Shown here: piece by piece, positions 61,312 to 64,000 of the stretch
Position numbering within the stretch: position 1 is the first letter of the stretch
How the letters are laid out: every line of letters starts with the position of its first letter
Assembly (NCBI GenBank): GCA_036639955.1
Contig: JAVWHP010000001.1
Span: forward strand, 144,940 to 208,939
Length of the DNA: 64,000 nucleotides
Source of the DNA: JAVWHP01 sp036639955
GTDB taxonomy: Bacteria > Bacillota_I > Bacilli_A > Erysipelotrichales > Erysipelotrichaceae
Direction: 5' to 3'
Notes under the pieces: model-generated
Told to the model about the DNA's origin: nothing
The model's input: only the letters and a program-made list of their open reading frames with translations
Databases searched by the model: none
Made by a program: the position numbers and the translations under genes

Positions 61312-61725
61312 TTATCTCTTACTATCAAGATAGCCCTGTAGTATACCTACAGAGGCAGCTTGATCTATTACTTTTTTTCTTTTCTTACGAGAATAATCAG
61401 CTCCGATTAATAATCTTTCAGCAGCAACTGTTGTAAGTCTTTCATCCCAAAGTACTACTTTTTGACCTATTTCTTCAAGCATTACCTTAAAATCTAATGA
61501 TAGATTACCACGAATTCCTACATCACCATTCATATGCTTTGGTAAACCTAAAACAATACATTCAGGTTTAAATTCCTCAATGTACGGTTTAAGCAATTCT
61601 AAGCAAGCTTCATAATCATCATCATAAAAGCGTACAGTTTCTACTGGTCTAGCTAGAAAACCCATGTTATCAGACACACTAACTCCACAAGTTCTACTAC
61701 CTAGATCTAATCCTAGTACTCTCAT
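61312..61725 (-). CDS. ruvX: Holliday junction resolvase-like RuvX/YqgF
   Basis: 137 aa RNase H-fold protein: MRVLGLDLGSRTCGVSVSDN with the first catalytic Asp, IVLGLPKHMNGDVGIRGN, WDERLTTVAAERLL and the final IDQAASVGILQGYLD. Involved in rRNA 5' processing or recombination. Overlaps ireB by one base (TAATG). Confidence 0.95.
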   Translation of the reverse strand: MRVLGLDLGSRTCGVSVSDNMGFLARPVETVRFYDDDYEACLELLKPYIEEFKPECIVLGLPKHMNGDVGIRGNLSLDFKVMLEEIGQKVVLWDERLTTVAAERLLIGADYSRKKRKKVIDQAASVGILQGYLDSKR

Positions 61726-61982
61726 TACTTCTCTGCCAAATAGGCTCTAACAAGTTCTTCAATAATTTCATAGCGTTCTACACTTTGAATTACAGAACGA
61801 GCATTGTTATGAGATGATATGTAAGCTGGATCATTAGAAATCAAATAACCAGCTAATTGATTAACTGAGTTATAACCTCTTTCTAATAATGCTTCATCTA
61901 CTAATCTTAATACATGCTTGATGTTATCTCTACGCATTTCGTCAGTTTTAAATGACATTGTTTCAGTAATATCTTTTTTCAT
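61725..61982 (-). CDS. ireB: IreB (UPF0297) regulatory phosphoprotein
   Basis: 85 aa. Matches the family throughout: TMSFKTDEMRRDNIKHVL, ALLERGYNSVNQLAGYLISN and DPAYISSHNNARSVIQSVER. Enterococcal IreB is phosphorylated on N-terminal Thr by the kinase IreK and affects cell-wall stress resistance; Thr residues at ITETM occupy that region. GGGGG lies before the ATG. alaS-ireB-ruvX-UPF0473-mltG is a conserved order. Confidence 0.95.
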   Translation of the reverse strand: MKKDITETMSFKTDEMRRDNIKHVLRLVDEALLERGYNSVNQLAGYLISNDPAYISSHNNARSVIQSVERYEIIEELVRAYLAEK

Positions 61983-62039
61983 AATATTACCCCCTTGTTC
62001 TTATCTTATTGTATCTTAATTTTACCTAATTTAAAAGAC

Positions 62040-64000
62040 TTATACAAGTTTATTTTTAATAACTTGCATTGCATCACCAATTTTAGCACTATTCTTTCCT
62101 CCAGCTTGGGCTAAATCATTACGACCTCCACCATTACCTTCGCAAATTTGTGCTGCTTCCTTAACTAATTCACCACATTTAATTCCTGATTCTAATGCTT
62201 TTGTACCAGCTCCTGCTATGAATACTACTTTATCATCATTCTTAGCAGCAAAGAATATTACAGCGTCTAGTAATTCTGCTTTTAAATTAGTTGCAATACT
62301 TTTTAATGAATTAGGATCTACATTACTAAATTCTTTTATAATAACTTTATAATTATCACATTGAATTGCTTCATTAACTAATTCTTTAGCCTTTAGTACT
62401 AACATATCATTATTGATAGTTGCTAATTCTTTTTCTAATTTAGCTTTTTCTTCAATTAACTGTGTTGTTTTAGCAATTAATTGTACACTAGATTTAATTT
62501 TCATTAATTCTGTTGCTTCATTTAATATTGCTTCTTCTTTTAAATATTCATTATAAGCATTTAATCCAGTTTTAGCAGTTATACGACGTACTCCTGAACC
62601 AACACTTTCTTCAGATATAATTTTACATATTCCTATTTTACTCGTATTTGATACATGGATTCCTCCACATAGTTCTTTAGATACATCTCCCATACTAACG
62701 ACTCTTACTAGTTCTCCATACTTTTCATCAAATAAGGCTGTTGCTCCACTAGCTTTAGCGTCTTTAATACTCATTAATTCAGTAGTTACTTCTAATGCAT
62801 CATTAATCATGATATTAATTCTTTGTTCTATATCTTTTAGTTGTTCATTAGTTACTTTTTCATAATGAGTAAAGTCAAATCTTAAGTATTCATCGTTAAC
62901 AAATGATCCTGCTTGAGTAGTATGATTACCTATAACTGCTACTAATGCACTTTGTAATAGATGCGTTGCTGAATGATTAGCACTAATAATGTTCCTTTTA
63001 TGCTTATCTACTACTAAATTAACAGTATCACCTAATTTAAAACTACCTTTAGTTACTTTAATGTGGTGTAAATGTTGTTTATGTGGTGCTTTAGTAACAT
63101 TGATAATGTTAGCACTTGTAGTATCATTGTCAATAATACCTGTGTCAGCAACTTGTCCTCCCATTTCAGCATAGAAGCAAGTTTCATCTACAATAATATC
63201 CCCTTCAGTATCAATCTTATCTACGGTACAACCATCAATAAATAATCCAATAACTTTAGCTGTATTACATGTTTTAGTGTAGCCATCAAATTTAGATTCT
63301 TTTTCAAACATTAATAGATCCTTAGATTGTGAAGACATAGACGCTATATCTTCTCTAGAATTCTTAGCTCTAAGTTTTTGTTGTTTCATTTCTGCATCAA
63401 AACCAGATTTATCTACTAATTTACCAGATTCTTCGGCTATTTCTAATGTTAATTCAAATGGGAATCCATAAGTATCGTATAACTTAAAGGCTGTTGCTCC
63501 ATCAATAGTATCTCCTTCAGTTTTACTTATAACATCTAGTAATAGTTTTTCTCCATCTACTAATGTTGCATGGAATCTTTCTTCTTCTGCTTTAACTAGT
63601 TTTTGAATATATTCTACTTTTTCTCCAACATAAGGATAGAAATCTTTCATAATATCATATACTACAGGAACTAATTTATACATGAATGATTCATTAATGC
63701 CTAATTTCTTTCCAAATCTTACTGCTCTTCTTAATACTCTTCTTAAGACATATCCTCTTCCTTCATTTGAGAACATTGCTCCATCTGCTAATGCAAATGT
63801 TACAGTTCTTATATGATCAGCTATAACTCTAAAAGCCATTTTTTCTTCAGTAGGATATTTAATTTTAGTATACTTTTCAATTTCTCTAATGATTGGTAAA
63901 AATAGGTCAGTATCGAAGTTAGTGTCTCCACCTTGTATGATAGCTGTTAATCTTTCTAATCCACATCCTGTATCTATATTTCTTTGAGGTAATTCTTTAT
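62040..64000 (-). CDS. alaS: Alanyl-tRNA synthetase, 5' end outside window
   Basis: The frame is open to the right edge (653 codons), so the internal Met at 63839 is not the start; about 215 N-terminal residues are outside. Visible: the end of the class II catalytic domain (NIDTGCGLERLTAIIQGGDT), the helical tRNA-recognition domain, the editing domain (ANHSATHLLQSAL and CGGIHVSNTSKIG zinc motif) and the C-Ala domain (GNGGGRNDLAQAGGK). Charges tRNA-Ala and clears mischarged Ser or Gly. Confidence 0.96.
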   Translation of the reverse strand, partial: KELPQRNIDTGCGLERLTAIIQGGDTNFDTDLFLPIIREIEKYTKIKYPTEEKMAFRVIADHIRTVTFALADGAMFSNEGRGYVLRRVLRRAVRFGKKLGINESFMYKLVPVVYDIMKDFYPYVGEKVEYIQKLVKAEEERFHATLVDGEKLLLDVISKTEGDTIDGATAFKLYDTYGFPFELTLEIAEESGKLVDKSGFDAEMKQQKLRAKNSREDIASMSSQSKDLLMFEKESKFDGYTKTCNTAKVIGLFIDGCTVDKIDTEGDIIVDETCFYAEMGGQVADTGIIDNDTTSANIINVTKAPHKQHLHHIKVTKGSFKLGDTVNLVVDKHKRNIISANHSATHLLQSALVAVIGNHTTQAGSFVNDEYLRFDFTHYEKVTNEQLKDIEQRINIMINDALEVTTELMSIKDAKASGATALFDEKYGELVRVVSMGDVSKELCGGIHVSNTSKIGICKIISEESVGSGVRRITAKTGLNAYNEYLKEEAILNEATELMKIKSSVQLIAKTTQLIEEKAKLEKELATINNDMLVLKAKELVNEAIQCDNYKVIIKEFSNVDPNSLKSIATNLKAELLDAVIFFAAKNDDKVVFIAGAGTKALESGIKCGELVKEAAQICEGNGGGRNDLAQAGGKNSAKIGDAMQVIKNKLV

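Noticed and set aside
1..64000. CRISPR array, insertion sequence or rRNA operon
   Set aside because: I saw no regularly spaced repeats, no transposase and no rRNA in the window.

Overview
The window is about 64 kb of very AT-rich DNA (roughly 30% GC by eye) from a spore-forming Bacillota. The evidence is a Gram-positive PolC, the rimP-nusA-ylxR-ylxQ-infB-rbfA operon, ireB-ruvX-mltG, GPR, SpoIIP, a SpoIVFA/SpoIVFB pair and a Spo0A-like protein. Small intergenic gaps, low GC and the gene set suggest an Erysipelotrichia/gut-Bacilli-type lineage, but no species can be named from sequence alone. Almost all genes are on the minus strand. The exceptions are a P-type ATPase, the PadR operon, rpsT and a phage integrase remnant.

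Layout in window order (minus-strand operons therefore read right to left). 1-4.2 kb: mutM (partial), polA and a ZnuA-like lipoprotein with no histidine at all. 4.2-10.7 kb: spoIVFB, spoIVFA, an AI-2E-type transporter, minD, minC, mreD, mreC, radC, a SPOR-like protein and a 34-residue protein. This is the classical radC-mre-min-spoIVF cluster with mreB missing and a transporter inserted. 10.7-13 kb: a membrane EAL phosphodiesterase with a dead GGDEF domain. 13.2-15.9 kb: a decayed prophage (scaffold, two small head genes, minor capsid protein fused to a zincin-like domain, integrase tail) beside tRNA-Lys. 16-25 kb: metA, feoAB, a peptidoglycan-binding protein, two unknown membrane proteins, an ABC-F ATPase and a CtpE/Exp7-type ATPase. 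25-35 kb: the rbfA-to-rimP operon, polC and an RpiR regulator. 35-39 kb: a PadR/DUF1700/tiny protein/DUF4097 envelope operon and a GH4 phosphoglycosidase. 39-46 kb: rnc, plsX, DUF4430 plus an ECF S component, a YgiQ radical-SAM protein, pnp and rpsO. 46-52 kb: an unknown gene, hemW, a Spo0A-like regulator, an unknown winged-helix protein and lepA. 52-64 kb: an ECF S component, fmt, a small anchored protein, spoIIP, gpr, rpsT, holA, comEC, comEA, greA, mltG, UPF0473, ruvX, ireB and alaS (partial).

Several points stand out. (1) The Spo0A-like protein keeps the DNA-binding domain but has lost the whole phosphorylation pocket (Arg at the phospho-Asp position), and a 0A-box-like sequence overlaps the -35 of its own operon. 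(2) Sporulation genes carry recognisable sigma-E-like (spoIVFA, spoIIP) and sigma-G-like (gpr) promoters. (3) In eleven transcription units the intrinsic terminator contains or overlaps the stop codon of the last gene. (4) Two very short proteins are missed by ordinary gene calling. (5) A ribosome-binding site is sequestered in a perfect hairpin whose loop holds a candidate promoter. (6) The prophage remnant has a readable deletion junction where integrase and capsid reading frames meet back to back.
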